Assembly (NCBI RefSeq): GCF_009176545.1
Contig: NZ_VTOJ01000002.1
Coordinates: 806,001-870,000 of the forward strand
DNA from: Salinigranum salinum
GTDB lineage: Archaea; Halobacteriota; Halobacteria; Halobacteriales; Haloferacaceae
DNA: 64,000 bases
Direction: 5' to 3'
In this document: piece after piece, positions 55,517 to 64,000 of the stretch
Position numbering within the stretch: the stretch's first letter is position 1
Layout of the letters: the number at the start of each line of letters is the position of its first letter
Notes under the pieces: model-generated
Told to the model about the DNA's origin: nothing
What the model saw: only the letters and a program-made list of their open reading frames with translations
Database searches by the model: none
Program-made: the position numbers and the translations under genes

Positions 55517-56677
55517 CTAGAACTGATCGCGCTGCCAGTGGCCGACGAGTCGGCGGTCGGTCGCCCGGACGACCAGCTCCGCCGTGAGCGCGAGCTGTCG
55601 TGGTCTCTCGGCGATCGGGACGCGCCAGCGCGGGGCTCCCCCGGTCGTCACGGCGAACAGGTGCTCCCCGGTCGCCGCGAAGACGCCGTCGTCGGTCGCC
55701 ACGGGTCCAGCGACGAACCTGCCCCGTCCCGGCGCGTCGGCCCCGTCGAACGCCCAGCGACGACGACCGTCGAGCGACCGTGCGGTCACTCGCGCCCGGA
55801 TCCGCGTGTAGCAGGTGTCACCCCGGACGACGACGTCCCTGGGTGGGGGGCTGTCGGTCGTCCACTGGTCGGTCCCGTCCTCGACGGCGACTGATCGGAG
55901 GGCGTCGGTCGTCGTGAGGAGGACGCGACCGTCCGCGACGACGGGACGAACCCCTCGCCCTGGACCGAACGACCGGCCGCGTCGCACCCACCGTCGCCGT
56001 CCGTCGGGATCGAACGCCACGACCCGGGGCGGCTCGGTCGCGACCTGGACGACGACGTCCCTGGGTGAGACGCCGAGAGTGGCGTCGAGTTCCGACGCCC
56101 CGGTCGGGGAGTCTTTCCCCGCCTCTCCACCGTCTCCGGTCGCGCCGTCGGCTCCGGACGGCACCGGGATCGACGTCTGCCAGAGACGTCGGCCATCCGC
56201 GCGGAACGCCCGGAGCGTGCCGATCTCGTCGAGCACGACCACGCGCCCGGCTCCGCCGTCGACGGCCGCCGGCGGCGCGTCCAGCGCGGTCTGCCACCGT
56301 TGTGTGCCGTCCGGGCCGACCGCGACGAGCGCGTCGCGGGTGCCGAGGTAGACGCCCGTCTCGTCCGCACAGTCGCGGAGGATCGGCTCCGTGGTGACCG
56401 TCCCACGGGCGGCCCCCGTGGTGGGATCGTACGCCGCGACGACGCCGCCGTCGAGCCACCGCTCGCGGTCGAAGTCGAACCGCCGTGACGACCGCGAGAG
56501 CGCGATCACGCCGTCGGTGGGGGCGTAGACCGCGTCGATGCCGCCGAACCCGTCGATCGGGTCGTCGCTCCGCCAGCGGGGGTCGCCACCGCCAGGACGG
56601 TAGCCGCATCCGGACAGCGGGACCAGGCCGAGTGCGACGGCCGACAGCAGCCGCCGCCGCGAGACGCGCCGGGTCAC
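55517..56677 (-). CDS. PQQ-like beta-propeller Tat lipoprotein
   Basis: 386 residues from GTG at 56677. The start is a Tat lipoprotein signal: SRRRLLSAVALGLVPLSGC. The mature part is a beta-propeller of PQQ/quinoprotein-like repeats such as VVAAYDPTTGAARGTVTTEP, GPDGTQRWQTALDAPPAAVD and FRADGRRLWQTSIPVPSGA. It lies outside the membrane; such proteins bind substrates or assist envelope proteins (compare BamB). Its GTG overlaps the stop of the HtpX-type protease gene upstream, so they are coupled. Confidence 0.88.
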   Translation of the reverse strand: MTRRVSRRRLLSAVALGLVPLSGCGYRPGGGDPRWRSDDPIDGFGGIDAVYAPTDGVIALSRSSRRFDFDRERWLDGGVVAAYDPTTGAARGTVTTEPILRDCADETGVYLGTRDALVAVGPDGTQRWQTALDAPPAAVDGGAGRVVVLDEIGTLRAFRADGRRLWQTSIPVPSGADGATGDGGEAGKDSPTGASELDATLGVSPRDVVVQVATEPPRVVAFDPDGRRRWVRRGRSFGPGRGVRPVVADGRVLLTTTDALRSVAVEDGTDQWTTDSPPPRDVVVRGDTCYTRIRARVTARSLDGRRRWAFDGADAPGRGRFVAGPVATDDGVFAATGEHLFAVTTGGAPRWRVPIAERPRQLALTAELVVRATDRRLVGHWQRDQF

Positions 56678-57726
56678 GCGTCCGACGCTCCCTGTGTGCC
56701 GGTTTCGAGGTCGGCGGCGAGCGCCTGGAGTCGTTCGACACGGTCGGCGGTCGACGGGTGGGTCGACGGGAAGATGTCGCTCGAGAGCAGCTCGCGGTCG
56801 CCGCCGAACTGGTAGGTGTCGATGGGCGCGACGTACAGCGCCTCGAGACCGCCGTCCTGCTCGCGGAGGTCCGCGTCGGGGAGCGCGCTCATCGACTCGT
56901 CCAGCGTCCGGAGCGCACTCGCCAGCGCCAGCGGGTCCCCCGTGATGCTCGCCGCTCCCCGGTCGGCGGCGTACTCGCGGTACTGCGAGAGCAGCCGGAA
57001 GAGGAGGAAGCTGCCGGCCCAGAACAGTGCCGACACCGCGAGCGTGAGCACCGCGCTCACGACGAGCACCACGACGACCGCCACGACGCCTTTCGCCCCG
57101 TCGCCGTCGACGTCCTCGAAGCTCCCGAGCGCGTGGAACACGCCCCGGAGGAGAAAGAAGGCCGCGATGGCGACGGTGTACGTCAGCGTCGGCAGGAAGT
57201 ACGCGAACGTCATCACGGTCACGTCGCGGTTCTTCACGTGGGCGAGTTCGTGCGCCAGAACCGCCTCGCGCTCGCGCTCGTCGAGCGTCTCGAGCAACCC
57301 CCGCGTGACGACGACGGTTGCCGCCGACGGCCGCCGACCCACGGTGAAGGCGTTCGGCACGGACGACTCGCTCACGGCCAGCGACGGCACCGGCGCGTCC
57401 ACCTGGGCGGCCAGCCGCGAGAGCGTCGCGTGTACCGCGGGTTCCTCGTCCGCCGACACCCGCCGCGCGCCGACCGACCGGAGCGCCATCCGCTCGCCGA
57501 AGGCGTACTGGATCACGAAGCCACCGGCGACGACGGGGACGACGGCCCACAGCGGCACCACGAGGCGGCCGTTCCAGGGGCGGTCGGTCGCCCACGCGAG
57601 GAGGTCCAGGCCCACGGTGTTGACGAGAAAGACCAGGGTGTAGACGAACGCGACCGGCATGAGGGCGACGACGGCGAGCGCGAGGAGCACACGGAGCCGG
57701 AGCCCGTCGTCTCGTTCCCACTCCAT
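56674..57726 (-). CDS. htpX: M48 family metalloprotease, HtpX-like
   Basis: 350 residues from ATG at 57726. It has two N-terminal membrane helices (about 10-40 and 55-75), zinc motif HELAH (159-163) and a third ligand Glu251 in REYAADRG, with further helices at 170-240. HtpX-type proteases cut misfolded membrane proteins from the cytosolic side of the cell membrane. The upstream frame (to 57867) has no family similarity. Coupled with the propeller lipoprotein. Confidence 0.92.
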   Translation of the reverse strand: MEWERDDGLRLRVLLALAVVALMPVAFVYTLVFLVNTVGLDLLAWATDRPWNGRLVVPLWAVVPVVAGGFVIQYAFGERMALRSVGARRVSADEEPAVHATLSRLAAQVDAPVPSLAVSESSVPNAFTVGRRPSAATVVVTRGLLETLDEREREAVLAHELAHVKNRDVTVMTFAYFLPTLTYTVAIAAFFLLRGVFHALGSFEDVDGDGAKGVVAVVVVLVVSAVLTLAVSALFWAGSFLLFRLLSQYREYAADRGAASITGDPLALASALRTLDESMSALPDADLREQDGGLEALYVAPIDTYQFGGDRELLSSDIFPSTHPSTADRVERLQALAADLETGTQGASDA

Positions 57727-57888
57727 CACGACCACCTCCGGCTCGGGAGACGTGAACGACTCTCGGAGGGAGGGTGAGCGGAGACCATCTCGATCGAGTG
57801 TTTCCGGCGGATCGGATAAATCGTTGGGGTGACTGGACCCGGCGACGAGTCGCTGCCGGAGACGCAACGCCGAACACCCCGGGGACCG

Positions 57889-57898
57889 AACGGGAGGT
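57889..57898 (+). promoter_or_regulatory. Shine-Dalgarno-like site of the aminotransferase gene
   Basis: gggaggt ends two to four bases before ATG 57900. Many genes in this window seem leaderless, so a clear SD is notable and fixes this start rather than the upstream in-frame codons. Confidence 0.5.
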
Positions 57899-57899
57899 A

Positions 57900-59021
57900 A
57901 TGAACCCGAGCGAACTCCGCGCGTCGATCCCGGCGCTCGACGAGGTCGTCTACCTGAACACGGGCGCGAGCGCCCCCCTCCCGCGCCCGGTCGCCGACGC
58001 CATCCAGTCGTTCGTCGCCCGTCACGGCTACGACGCCCCCGCAGGCGAGGGGATGTACCAGTGTGCGTTCGACGCCTACGACGAGGCGCGCGAGGCCGTG
58101 GCGGCGCTCGTGGGTGCGACGGAGTCGGAGATCGCGCTCACGCAGTCGACCACGGACGGGATCAACCGCATCGCCTGCGCCAGCGAGTGGGAACCCGGCG
58201 ACGCGATCGTCACGACCGACGTCGAACACAGCGCGGGCGAGTTGCCCTGGCGTCGGCTCGCGGACCTCCGCGGCGTCGACGTGCGGCTCGTCGAGACCGA
58301 CCACGGACGGCTCGACCCCGACGACGTGGCCGCGGTCGTCGACGACGACGTGCGGCTCGTCTCGCTGTCGGCGACCGAGTGGGCGTACGGCTGTCGGCTC
58401 CCCGTCGAGGCCGTCGCCGACGTCGCCCACGACGCCGGGGCACGACTCCTCGTCGACGCGGTGCAGGCCGTCGGTGCCCGCCCGGTCGACGTGGCCGAGT
58501 GGGGCGCGGACTTCGTCGCCGCCGCCGGCCACAAGTGGCTCCTCGGACCGTGGGGCGCGGGCTTTCTCTTCGTCCGGGAGGGTGCCGAGGAGTGGCTCAC
58601 CCCCCGGCAGATCGGCTACCGGAGCGTCGCGGCGTACGACGACGACGGCTACGAGTACAAGTCCGGCGCACAGCGACTCGAGGTCGCGACGACCAACCCG
58701 GCACCGTACGCGGGACTGGTGACGGCGATCGAACACGCACGCGACGACGGGATCGCGGCCCGCACCGCCCGCATCGAGGAGCTCACCGGCTACCTCAAGT
58801 CACGGCTCGCCGATGGCCGGCTGTTGAGCCCGCGAGACTTCCACTCGGGGCTGGTGACCGTCGCCGTCGACGACCCCGAGGGGACCGTCGAGCGGCTCGA
58901 CGAGCAGGGGGTGAAGGTGCGCGTGATCCCCAGCATCGACTGCGTCCGCGCCTCGATCCACGCGTTCAACACGCGCGACGACGTCGACCGGTTCGTCGAG
59001 GGAGCGGGGCTGGCCGACTGA
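57900..59021 (+). CDS. Class V aminotransferase (cysteine desulfurase/epimerase-like)
   Basis: This 373-residue PLP enzyme starts at ATG 57900. It has a YLNTGASAPLP N-terminus, ALTQSTTDGINRIA for cofactor phosphate, LVDAVQAVGARPVDV (Asp186, Gln189), and AAAGHKWLLGPWGAGFL with the PLP-binding Lys212. It lacks the active-site Cys loop expected of SufS/IscS-type desulfurases in the region I can check, and it resembles isopenicillin-N-epimerase-like members. Substrate is unknown. Confidence 0.9.
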   Translation: MNPSELRASIPALDEVVYLNTGASAPLPRPVADAIQSFVARHGYDAPAGEGMYQCAFDAYDEAREAVAALVGATESEIALTQSTTDGINRIACASEWEPGDAIVTTDVEHSAGELPWRRLADLRGVDVRLVETDHGRLDPDDVAAVVDDDVRLVSLSATEWAYGCRLPVEAVADVAHDAGARLLVDAVQAVGARPVDVAEWGADFVAAAGHKWLLGPWGAGFLFVREGAEEWLTPRQIGYRSVAAYDDDGYEYKSGAQRLEVATTNPAPYAGLVTAIEHARDDGIAARTARIEELTGYLKSRLADGRLLSPRDFHSGLVTVAVDDPEGTVERLDEQGVKVRVIPSIDCVRASIHAFNTRDDVDRFVEGAGLAD

Positions 59022-59124
59022 GCAACGCAGTGCGCGGGCGAGCGCACGAGGACCGCCGCCGTCGAACGGTTTATGTACCGACCCCGAGAGGTTTCGCACG
59101 ACCGATGACGGCTGCAGGTGATCG

Positions 59125-59961
59125 GTGGTGGTAGTCGACCAGTTCGTCGACCTCTTCGGGACGAACAGGGTCGTCCACGGGCTCGTCGGCGGACTCGTCA
59201 TCGCCTCGCTCAACCTCCTGGGTGCGTCGCTCGTGCTGGTCTGGCGCAACCCCTCCGAACGGGCGATGGACACGATGCTCGGCTTCGCCGCCGGGGTGAT
59301 GCTCGCGGCGAGTTTCACGAGCCTCATCATCCCCGGCATCGAGACCTACTCGAACGGGAACCCGATCCCCGTCCTCGTCGGCATGGCGCTCGGTACCGCC
59401 TTCCTCGACCGCTCCGACGCGCTCGTCCCGCACGCCCACTACCTGCTGTCCGGTCGCAAGCGGCGCGACGCCAACGCACCCGGCAGCGACCTCTCGGGTG
59501 CGATCCCCGACGAACGGGTCGCGGGGGTGGTGCTCTTCATCCTCGCAATCACCCTCCACAACATGCCCGAGGGTCTCGCCGTCGGCGTCGGCTTCGGCTC
59601 CGGCGACGTCGGCGGCGCGATCGCGCTGATGCTCGCCATCGGCATCCAGAACATCCCGGAGGGGCTCGCCGTCAGCGTGGCGGCGATCAACGCCGGCCTC
59701 GACCGGCGCGCATACGCCGCGTTCGCCGGGGTCCGCTCCGGCGTGGTCGAGATCCCCCTCGCCGTGCTTGGCGCCTACGCCGTGGGGGCCGTCTCGACGC
59801 TCCTCCCCTACGCGATGGGGTTCGCCGCCGGTGCGATGCTGTTCGTCATCATGGACGAGATCGTCCCCGAGACGCACACCGGTGGGCACGAACGGGTCGC
59901 CACGCTGGGCACCATCGCCGGTGCCATCGTGATGCTGTATCTCGACATCTCGTTGGGGTGA
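59125..59961 (+). CDS. ZIP family divalent metal transporter
   Basis: 278 residues from GTG at 59125. About eight membrane helices, with the metal-binding motifs HNMPEG (145-150) in TM4 and QNIPEG (175-180) in TM5, the GufA/ZupT pattern. It imports Zn2+ or related divalent ions. The His-rich loop often found between TM3 and TM4 is short and Arg/Asp-rich here (SGRKRRDANAPGSD). The first codons are GTG GTG, so the exact start is open. Confidence 0.9.
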   Translation: MVVVDQFVDLFGTNRVVHGLVGGLVIASLNLLGASLVLVWRNPSERAMDTMLGFAAGVMLAASFTSLIIPGIETYSNGNPIPVLVGMALGTAFLDRSDALVPHAHYLLSGRKRRDANAPGSDLSGAIPDERVAGVVLFILAITLHNMPEGLAVGVGFGSGDVGGAIALMLAIGIQNIPEGLAVSVAAINAGLDRRAYAAFAGVRSGVVEIPLAVLGAYAVGAVSTLLPYAMGFAAGAMLFVIMDEIVPETHTGGHERVATLGTIAGAIVMLYLDISLG

Positions 59962-60053
59962 TCCGCCCACCTGGCTGACCTGCCCGGCTCTCTGCGGTGC
60001 AGGAGAGACGGATGCGGCTCTCCGTCTCTCGGGAGTCGCGCGACCGACGACGA

Positions 60054-60434
60054 TCACTCCACGGCCGCGATCGCCTCGATCTCCACCGCAGCCCCCTTCG
60101 GGACGTTTCCGACTTCGACGGCGCTCCGTGCCGGCGGCTCCTCGTCGAAGAACGAGCCGTACGTCTCGTTCATCTCGTCGAAGTCGTCGATGTCGTCGAG
60201 GAAGATCGTCACCTTGAGCACGTCGCCGAGGGTGAGCCCCTCGCTCTCGAGGATCGCCGCGACGTTCTCGAGACACTGCTCGGTCTGCGTGGCGACCGGC
60301 TCGTCGTCGAGCAGTTCGCCGTCGGGAGTGAGCGGGAGCTGCCCCGCGGTGAAGAGGACGTCCCCGTTCGTCGTCGCCTGGCTGTACGCACCGACCGCGG
60401 CGGGCGCGGCGTCGGTCTCGATGACTCGTTTCAT
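60054..60434 (-). CDS. ridA: RidA family protein (enamine/imine deaminase)
   Basis: 126 residues from ATG at 60434. Conserved segments: MKRVIETDAAPAAVGAYSQA, LFTAGQLPLTPDGELLDDEP, and RSAVEVGNVPKGAAVEIEAI with Arg103 and Glu120 at the active site. RidA hydrolyses reactive 2-aminoacrylate from PLP enzymes; its position near a PLP aminotransferase at 57900 fits. Length is standard. Confidence 0.93.
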   Translation of the reverse strand: MKRVIETDAAPAAVGAYSQATTNGDVLFTAGQLPLTPDGELLDDEPVATQTEQCLENVAAILESEGLTLGDVLKVTIFLDDIDDFDEMNETYGSFFDEEPPARSAVEVGNVPKGAAVEIEAIAAVE

Positions 60435-60649
60435 GCGCGACGTACGTCTCGATCCGGATTCATAAATCGGTCGGGAACGCCGACCTCGACGCCGAACGCG
60501 GCGGTTTCGTGGCGTTGAGCTCCGTCGCTCAAATAGGCCTCGACTGAGACACGCGAAGGTCGATACGTCGGTCCTCGTGCGAGCCGTCGGTGTCGACGAC
60601 TCGCGGTGGGTGGCCACGGATTCGAGTCCGGAGCCGACGCCACGGTCGG

Positions 60650-61510
60650 TCAGACGGCGTCCCGCCGCGGGAGATCGGCGTCCGTGAAGTACGCCGACTC
60701 GAACGCCGACAGGCGACCGTCGGACCGGAGCGCGTCGAGCGCCGCGGTCAGGTCCTCTCCGAGCGGGTCGTCGGCCGCCACGGCGACGCCGTACTCGTCG
60801 ACGCCCAGCGAGAGCGCCGGGGTGTCGACCGTCTCCGGGCCGAGCCCGTCACCCTGGAGCACCCTGACCGACTCGCTCCGGGTGGCGACCAGGCCGTTCG
60901 TCACGTGGTCGGCGACGACGCCGGCGACGTCGCGACCGAGCGCCTCGTACAGCGCGGTCTCGTCCGTCCCGTCGGCGACCCGTTCGATCCGCAGGTCGCC
61001 GTCGAACGCCGTCCGGAGCATCGCGGCGGCGCGCGCCGCGCGGTCGGACACGACGCCGACGGTGCCACCGCGGAGCGCGTCCGGATCGGTCGTGGTCGCC
61101 GGGACGAGCACGGTGTGGAAGCCGCGGAGGTACGGGGCGGCGTAGCGTCGTCCCGGAGGTGGGTCGACGGGGACGACGAAGCCGTCCATCGCCGCGTCGA
61201 ACGACCACGCCGACGGGGACGCACGGAGCGCCTCCGGGGTGCGAACGACGAACTCGACGCGGCGGCCGAGGCGGTCACCGAGCGCCCTGGCGACGTCGAC
61301 GTCGAGTCCGGCGACGTCGGCGGTCTCCCACGTACAGCAGCGGCTCCGAACCGCGAACGGCCGGTTCGGGGGTGCGACGCCGACCGAGAGCGGGGCGGTG
61401 CCGAGTCGTCCGAGACAGCCCGTCGACGACGAGAGCGCCCCACCCGCGGCCGCGAGTACGGCGCGTCGCGTCGACCGAGGACCGGACGGAACCGATGGAA
61501 GCGACGGCAC
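60650..61510 (-). CDS. Tat lipoprotein, family 3 solute-binding-like
   Basis: 286 residues from GTG at 61510. Tat lipoprotein signal RSTRRAVLAAAGGALSSSTG with Cys in STGCLG. The mature part follows the amino-acid binding protein pattern: SVGVAPPNRPFAVRS, GLDVDVARALGDRLGRRVEF, FDAAMDGFVVPVDP and LRGGTVGVVSDRAARAAAML. It would bind a small solute outside the cell. No ABC permease is adjacent; the neighbour on the same strand is a BCCT carrier, so the partner is unknown. Confidence 0.8.
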   Translation of the reverse strand: MPSLPSVPSGPRSTRRAVLAAAGGALSSSTGCLGRLGTAPLSVGVAPPNRPFAVRSRCCTWETADVAGLDVDVARALGDRLGRRVEFVVRTPEALRASPSAWSFDAAMDGFVVPVDPPPGRRYAAPYLRGFHTVLVPATTTDPDALRGGTVGVVSDRAARAAAMLRTAFDGDLRIERVADGTDETALYEALGRDVAGVVADHVTNGLVATRSESVRVLQGDGLGPETVDTPALSLGVDEYGVAVAADDPLGEDLTAALDALRSDGRLSAFESAYFTDADLPRRDAV

Positions 61511-61639
61511 AGCTGTGCCAGGGACGCGAGCGTCGAGTGTCTGTCGGCCGACGTGGCAGTCGCGCTCGACCGGCGTCGCAGTCCGTCGTCCGTCCCAACA
61601 GTCCGTCACCCGCTGTGTCGGTCGTCCCCGGCGGCCGCG

Positions 61640-63556
61640 TCAGTCGTCTTCGACCGAGGCGTCCGGATCGTCGTCCGCGCGGTCGGGGTGCGTCTCGTCG
61701 GGCGGCGCGAGGTCGTGGGGCATGGTCGGGAGGGTGGGGATCGCCGCGAGCCACGGGAGCCAGGGACCGCCGAAGCCGACGCGCCGCGAGAGCGTCAGGG
61801 TCAGCCCGGCGAGCGCGACCAGTGCGAGCAGGGCGAACGGGCCGCCCGTCAACACGGCGACGGCCTGCAGCGCCTCGCCGCCGCCGACGAGGAGCACGCC
61901 GACGGCGACGCCTCCCTGCACCAGCCCCCAGAAGAGGATGCTCCCGCTGGTCGGCGCGAGTTCGCGCCGGGTCGCGAGGATGGCGACGACGAGCGTCGAG
62001 GTGTCCGCGGAGGTGACGATGAAGACGACGATGAGCCCGAGGAACAAGAAGACGAGCAGGCGGTCCAGCGGGAGCGCCGCCAGGACGGGGAAGCCGACGA
62101 CGGCCTCCGAGCCGCCGTACTGCTGGACGACGGCGAGGACGTCCGCACGGCCCGTGTGCTGCAGCGAGAGGGTGGTGCCACCGAGCAGGACGAACCAGGC
62201 GACGGTCGCGGCGGAGGTGGCGACGCCGCCCGTAAAGACGACGGTCCGGATCCGCCGGCCCTTCGAGAGCGCCGCGAGGAAGAGGCCGGCGAAGGGCGCC
62301 CACGAGAACCACCACGACCAGTTCCAGACGGTCCACGCGGCCACCCACGGGCCGTCGAAAAAGAGGCTCATCGGGAGGAAGTTCAGGGTGTACGAGCCGA
62401 GCGCGGCCGAGCCGGCGTCGGCGACGAACGAGCGAGGTCCGACGCCGACGAGCAAGAGCGCGAACAGCGCGAACAGCCCGAGCGTCACTCCCGAGATCCG
62501 TCGGATCCCCCGCTGGACGCCGCTCTCGGCGGAGACGACGTAGATGAGCGTCAGCCCGGCGACGAAGACGACGGGGCCGACGTCGCCGTAGGCGACGCCC
62601 CACTGGAAGTCGATGCCGGCGAGGAACTGCTGGGCGACGAAGGCGATCGAGGTGGCGATCCCGCCGATGGTCGCGAAGATGGCCAGCACGTCGACGACCG
62701 TCGCCCACCGGCTCCGGAGTCCGTCGACGCCGAGGAACGGGGCCAGGATGGTCGACACGCGGAGGGGAGCGCCGAGCTGGTAGGTGAAGTAGGCGATGGG
62801 AACGCCGACGACGAGGTAGGCACACCACGCCGAGAAGCCCCAGTGGAACAGCGCGTACGTGAGCGCGGCCACGACCGCGGCGTCCGATCGGGGGGCGACG
62901 TCGAAGAACGGCGGCGGGGTCCCGTAGTGAAAGAGCGCCTCGGCCGGCCCCCAGAAGACGATGCCGGCGGCGATGCCCGCGGTGAAGAACATCGCGAAGT
63001 ACGTCGGGTAGGTGTACGTCGGTTCGGCGTCCGGGCCACCGAGTCTGATCTCGCCCCACGGCCCGAGGAGCAAGAAGAGACAGTAGCAGACACAGAGGAA
63101 CATCGCACCGAGAAACAGCCAGCCTAGCTCCTGAAGCAACAGGTTCTCGACGGTGCTCACGGCGCGTCCCGTCGTGGTGGGGAGTACGATCTGTGCGAGG
63201 AAGAACAGCACCAGCACGGCGACCGGCACGCCGAACGTCGCCGGGTCCTGCCGCCCGACGAACGACCGGAGCGCCGCGAGCGGCGAGAGGTGACGCACCC
63301 TGAGCAGATACGGGGCGTCCCTGCGCCGCCCCTCGTCGGCCTCGGCGTCGTTCGCGAGCGGGAGGAGCGCGAGATACGCCAGGCCGGAGCCGAAGAAGAG
63401 GAGTGCGGCGACCAGCAGGGCGCGCCCGGGAATCACGGAGCCGACGAACACCGGAAAGAAGAACACCGTGACGACGAGCACGCCCGAGAGCGTACACACC
63501 GGGACGAGCGTCTTGCGGACGGCGGCCTCGACCGCGTCGTACCCGTGCGTCGCCAT
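61640..63556 (-). CDS. BCCT family transporter (betaine/choline/carnitine type)
   Basis: 638 residues from ATG at 63556. Twelve helices are predicted. Family landmarks: FWGPAEALFHYGTPPPFF, FHWGFSAWCAYLVVGVPIAY and the Trp-rich substrate segment WNWSWWFSWAPFAGLFLAAL. BCCT carriers import compatible solutes such as glycine betaine using Na+ or H+, a key salt-stress response for a halophile. The acidic C-terminus may sense ions. A TATA-like gatatattg at 63581 is about 27 bases upstream. Confidence 0.92.
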   Translation of the reverse strand: MATHGYDAVEAAVRKTLVPVCTLSGVLVVTVFFFPVFVGSVIPGRALLVAALLFFGSGLAYLALLPLANDAEADEGRRRDAPYLLRVRHLSPLAALRSFVGRQDPATFGVPVAVLVLFFLAQIVLPTTTGRAVSTVENLLLQELGWLFLGAMFLCVCYCLFLLLGPWGEIRLGGPDAEPTYTYPTYFAMFFTAGIAAGIVFWGPAEALFHYGTPPPFFDVAPRSDAAVVAALTYALFHWGFSAWCAYLVVGVPIAYFTYQLGAPLRVSTILAPFLGVDGLRSRWATVVDVLAIFATIGGIATSIAFVAQQFLAGIDFQWGVAYGDVGPVVFVAGLTLIYVVSAESGVQRGIRRISGVTLGLFALFALLLVGVGPRSFVADAGSAALGSYTLNFLPMSLFFDGPWVAAWTVWNWSWWFSWAPFAGLFLAALSKGRRIRTVVFTGGVATSAATVAWFVLLGGTTLSLQHTGRADVLAVVQQYGGSEAVVGFPVLAALPLDRLLVFLFLGLIVVFIVTSADTSTLVVAILATRRELAPTSGSILFWGLVQGGVAVGVLLVGGGEALQAVAVLTGGPFALLALVALAGLTLTLSRRVGFGGPWLPWLAAIPTLPTMPHDLAPPDETHPDRADDDPDASVEDD

Positions 63557-63630
63557 ACCACACGTATCGACGCCGACAGGGATATATTGTCGGTCGAGAC
63601 CCCGCGACGGGGAGTCGACGTTCGCCGCGG

Positions 63631-63640
63631 AGCTTTTATA
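63631..63640 (+). promoter_or_regulatory. TATA box of the final gene
   Basis: agcttttata at 63631 lies about 27 bases before GTG 63666, the leaderless spacing also seen for the divergent BCCT gene (gatatattg at 63581-63589). Confidence 0.55.
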
Positions 63641-63665
63641 GCCGTCCGTCAGTAGATCCGACACC

Positions 63666-64000
63666 GTGGCGAACGATCCGTCGGAACCCTCCGAGACGCG
63701 GATGGACGCCGCCCTCCGCGAGCTGTTCTCCCACGGGGAGCGCGTCCCGCTGGTCTACTGGCGGCGGTTCTCCGGCGCGAAGGCGACGGTGCTGGCCACC
63801 GGCGCGGTGGGCATCCTCGCGTTCATCACCGGCCTGTCGCACCTCAGTCAGGGCGGTGCGTCTTTCGACGGCCCGCTCGCACCGGTCGTCCCGGCGGGCA
63901 CCGCCGGTCTCGTCCAGCTCGCGGGCGTGCTCCTCGGGTTCGTCCTCGGCGGGGTCGCGGCCGGGATGCAGCGCCGCTACCGGCTCGCGTGGTGGGGAGC
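63666..64000 (+). CDS. Membrane protein, start only (cut by window end)
   Basis: 111 residues are visible from GTG at 63666. An N-terminal polar part (ANDPSEPSETRMDAALRELF) precedes two membrane helices: TVLATGAVGILAFITGLSHL and GLVQLAGVLLGFVLGGVAAG. I do not recognise the family from this part; a large envelope protein or channel is possible. The frame is open at the window end. Confidence 0.7.
   Translation, partial: MANDPSEPSETRMDAALRELFSHGERVPLVYWRRFSGAKATVLATGAVGILAFITGLSHLSQGGASFDGPLAPVVPAGTAGLVQLAGVLLGFVLGGVAAGMQRRYRLAWWG

Noticed and set aside
60590..63127. Plus-strand frame of over 800 codons antisense to the solute-binding and BCCT genes
   Set aside because: Composition is Arg/Glu/Asp/Gly repeat-like with no motif, while the opposite strand has clear domains and helices.

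Overview
The window is chromosomal DNA of a haloarchaeon (class Halobacteria). The evidence is very high GC with strong third-position GC bias, acidic proteins, many twin-arginine (Tat) signals, TATA-like boxes about 27 bases before start codons that imply leaderless mRNAs, and clade-restricted families (Bat-type HTH, HalOD1, DUF7344, archaeal PPAT). I see no rRNA, tRNA, CRISPR array or intact insertion sequence. About 67 genes or gene remnants are supportable; both end genes are cut by the window.

Layout. 1-6.7 kb: a catabolic cluster (iron ADH end, IclR regulator, zinc MDR dehydrogenase, HpcH/HpaI aldolase, MFS carrier, SDR dehydrogenase) that looks like a sugar-acid or deoxy-sugar pathway. 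7.3-13.9 kb: housekeeping and membrane genes (CoA biosynthesis PPAT, PEBP, P-type ATPase) plus a UspA remnant. 14.2-17.3 kb: a CDP-alcohol phosphatidyltransferase translationally coupled to an unusual Gfo/Idh/MocA-aldo/keto reductase fusion. 17.4-26.8 kb: Bat-type regulator, quinone oxidoreductase, hydrolase, SprT-like protein, PadR regulator, GH15 glucoamylase divergent from PPK2, and a cyclin-fold-like protein. 27-32.6 kb: a histidine kinase, a class I terpene-synthase-like protein, small regulators, a DUF3179 protein, a lipid kinase and an MFS remnant. 32.7-38 kb: a secreted CARDB-like protein with a MacB-type ABC transporter, then a PAS-GAF histidine kinase with N-box repeats. 38.3-41.6 kb: a HiPIP lipoprotein, a set of HalOD1 and DUF7344 regulators, and an eIF2B-like isomerase.

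41.7-43.8 kb is an AT-richer island: a compact, overlapping three-gene operon encoding a protein with a C-terminal L7Ae-like RNA-binding domain, an unknown small protein and a membrane protein. This is the best candidate for an undescribed system. 43.9-64 kb: phosphodiesterase and UspA, then a surface/polysaccharide stretch (CBM6 lipoprotein, GlmU-like and GlmM-like enzymes, Nudix, small Tat protein, beta-helix protein), a coupled HtpX protease/PQQ-propeller lipoprotein pair, an aminotransferase, a ZIP transporter, RidA, a solute-binding lipoprotein, a BCCT transporter and the start of a membrane protein.
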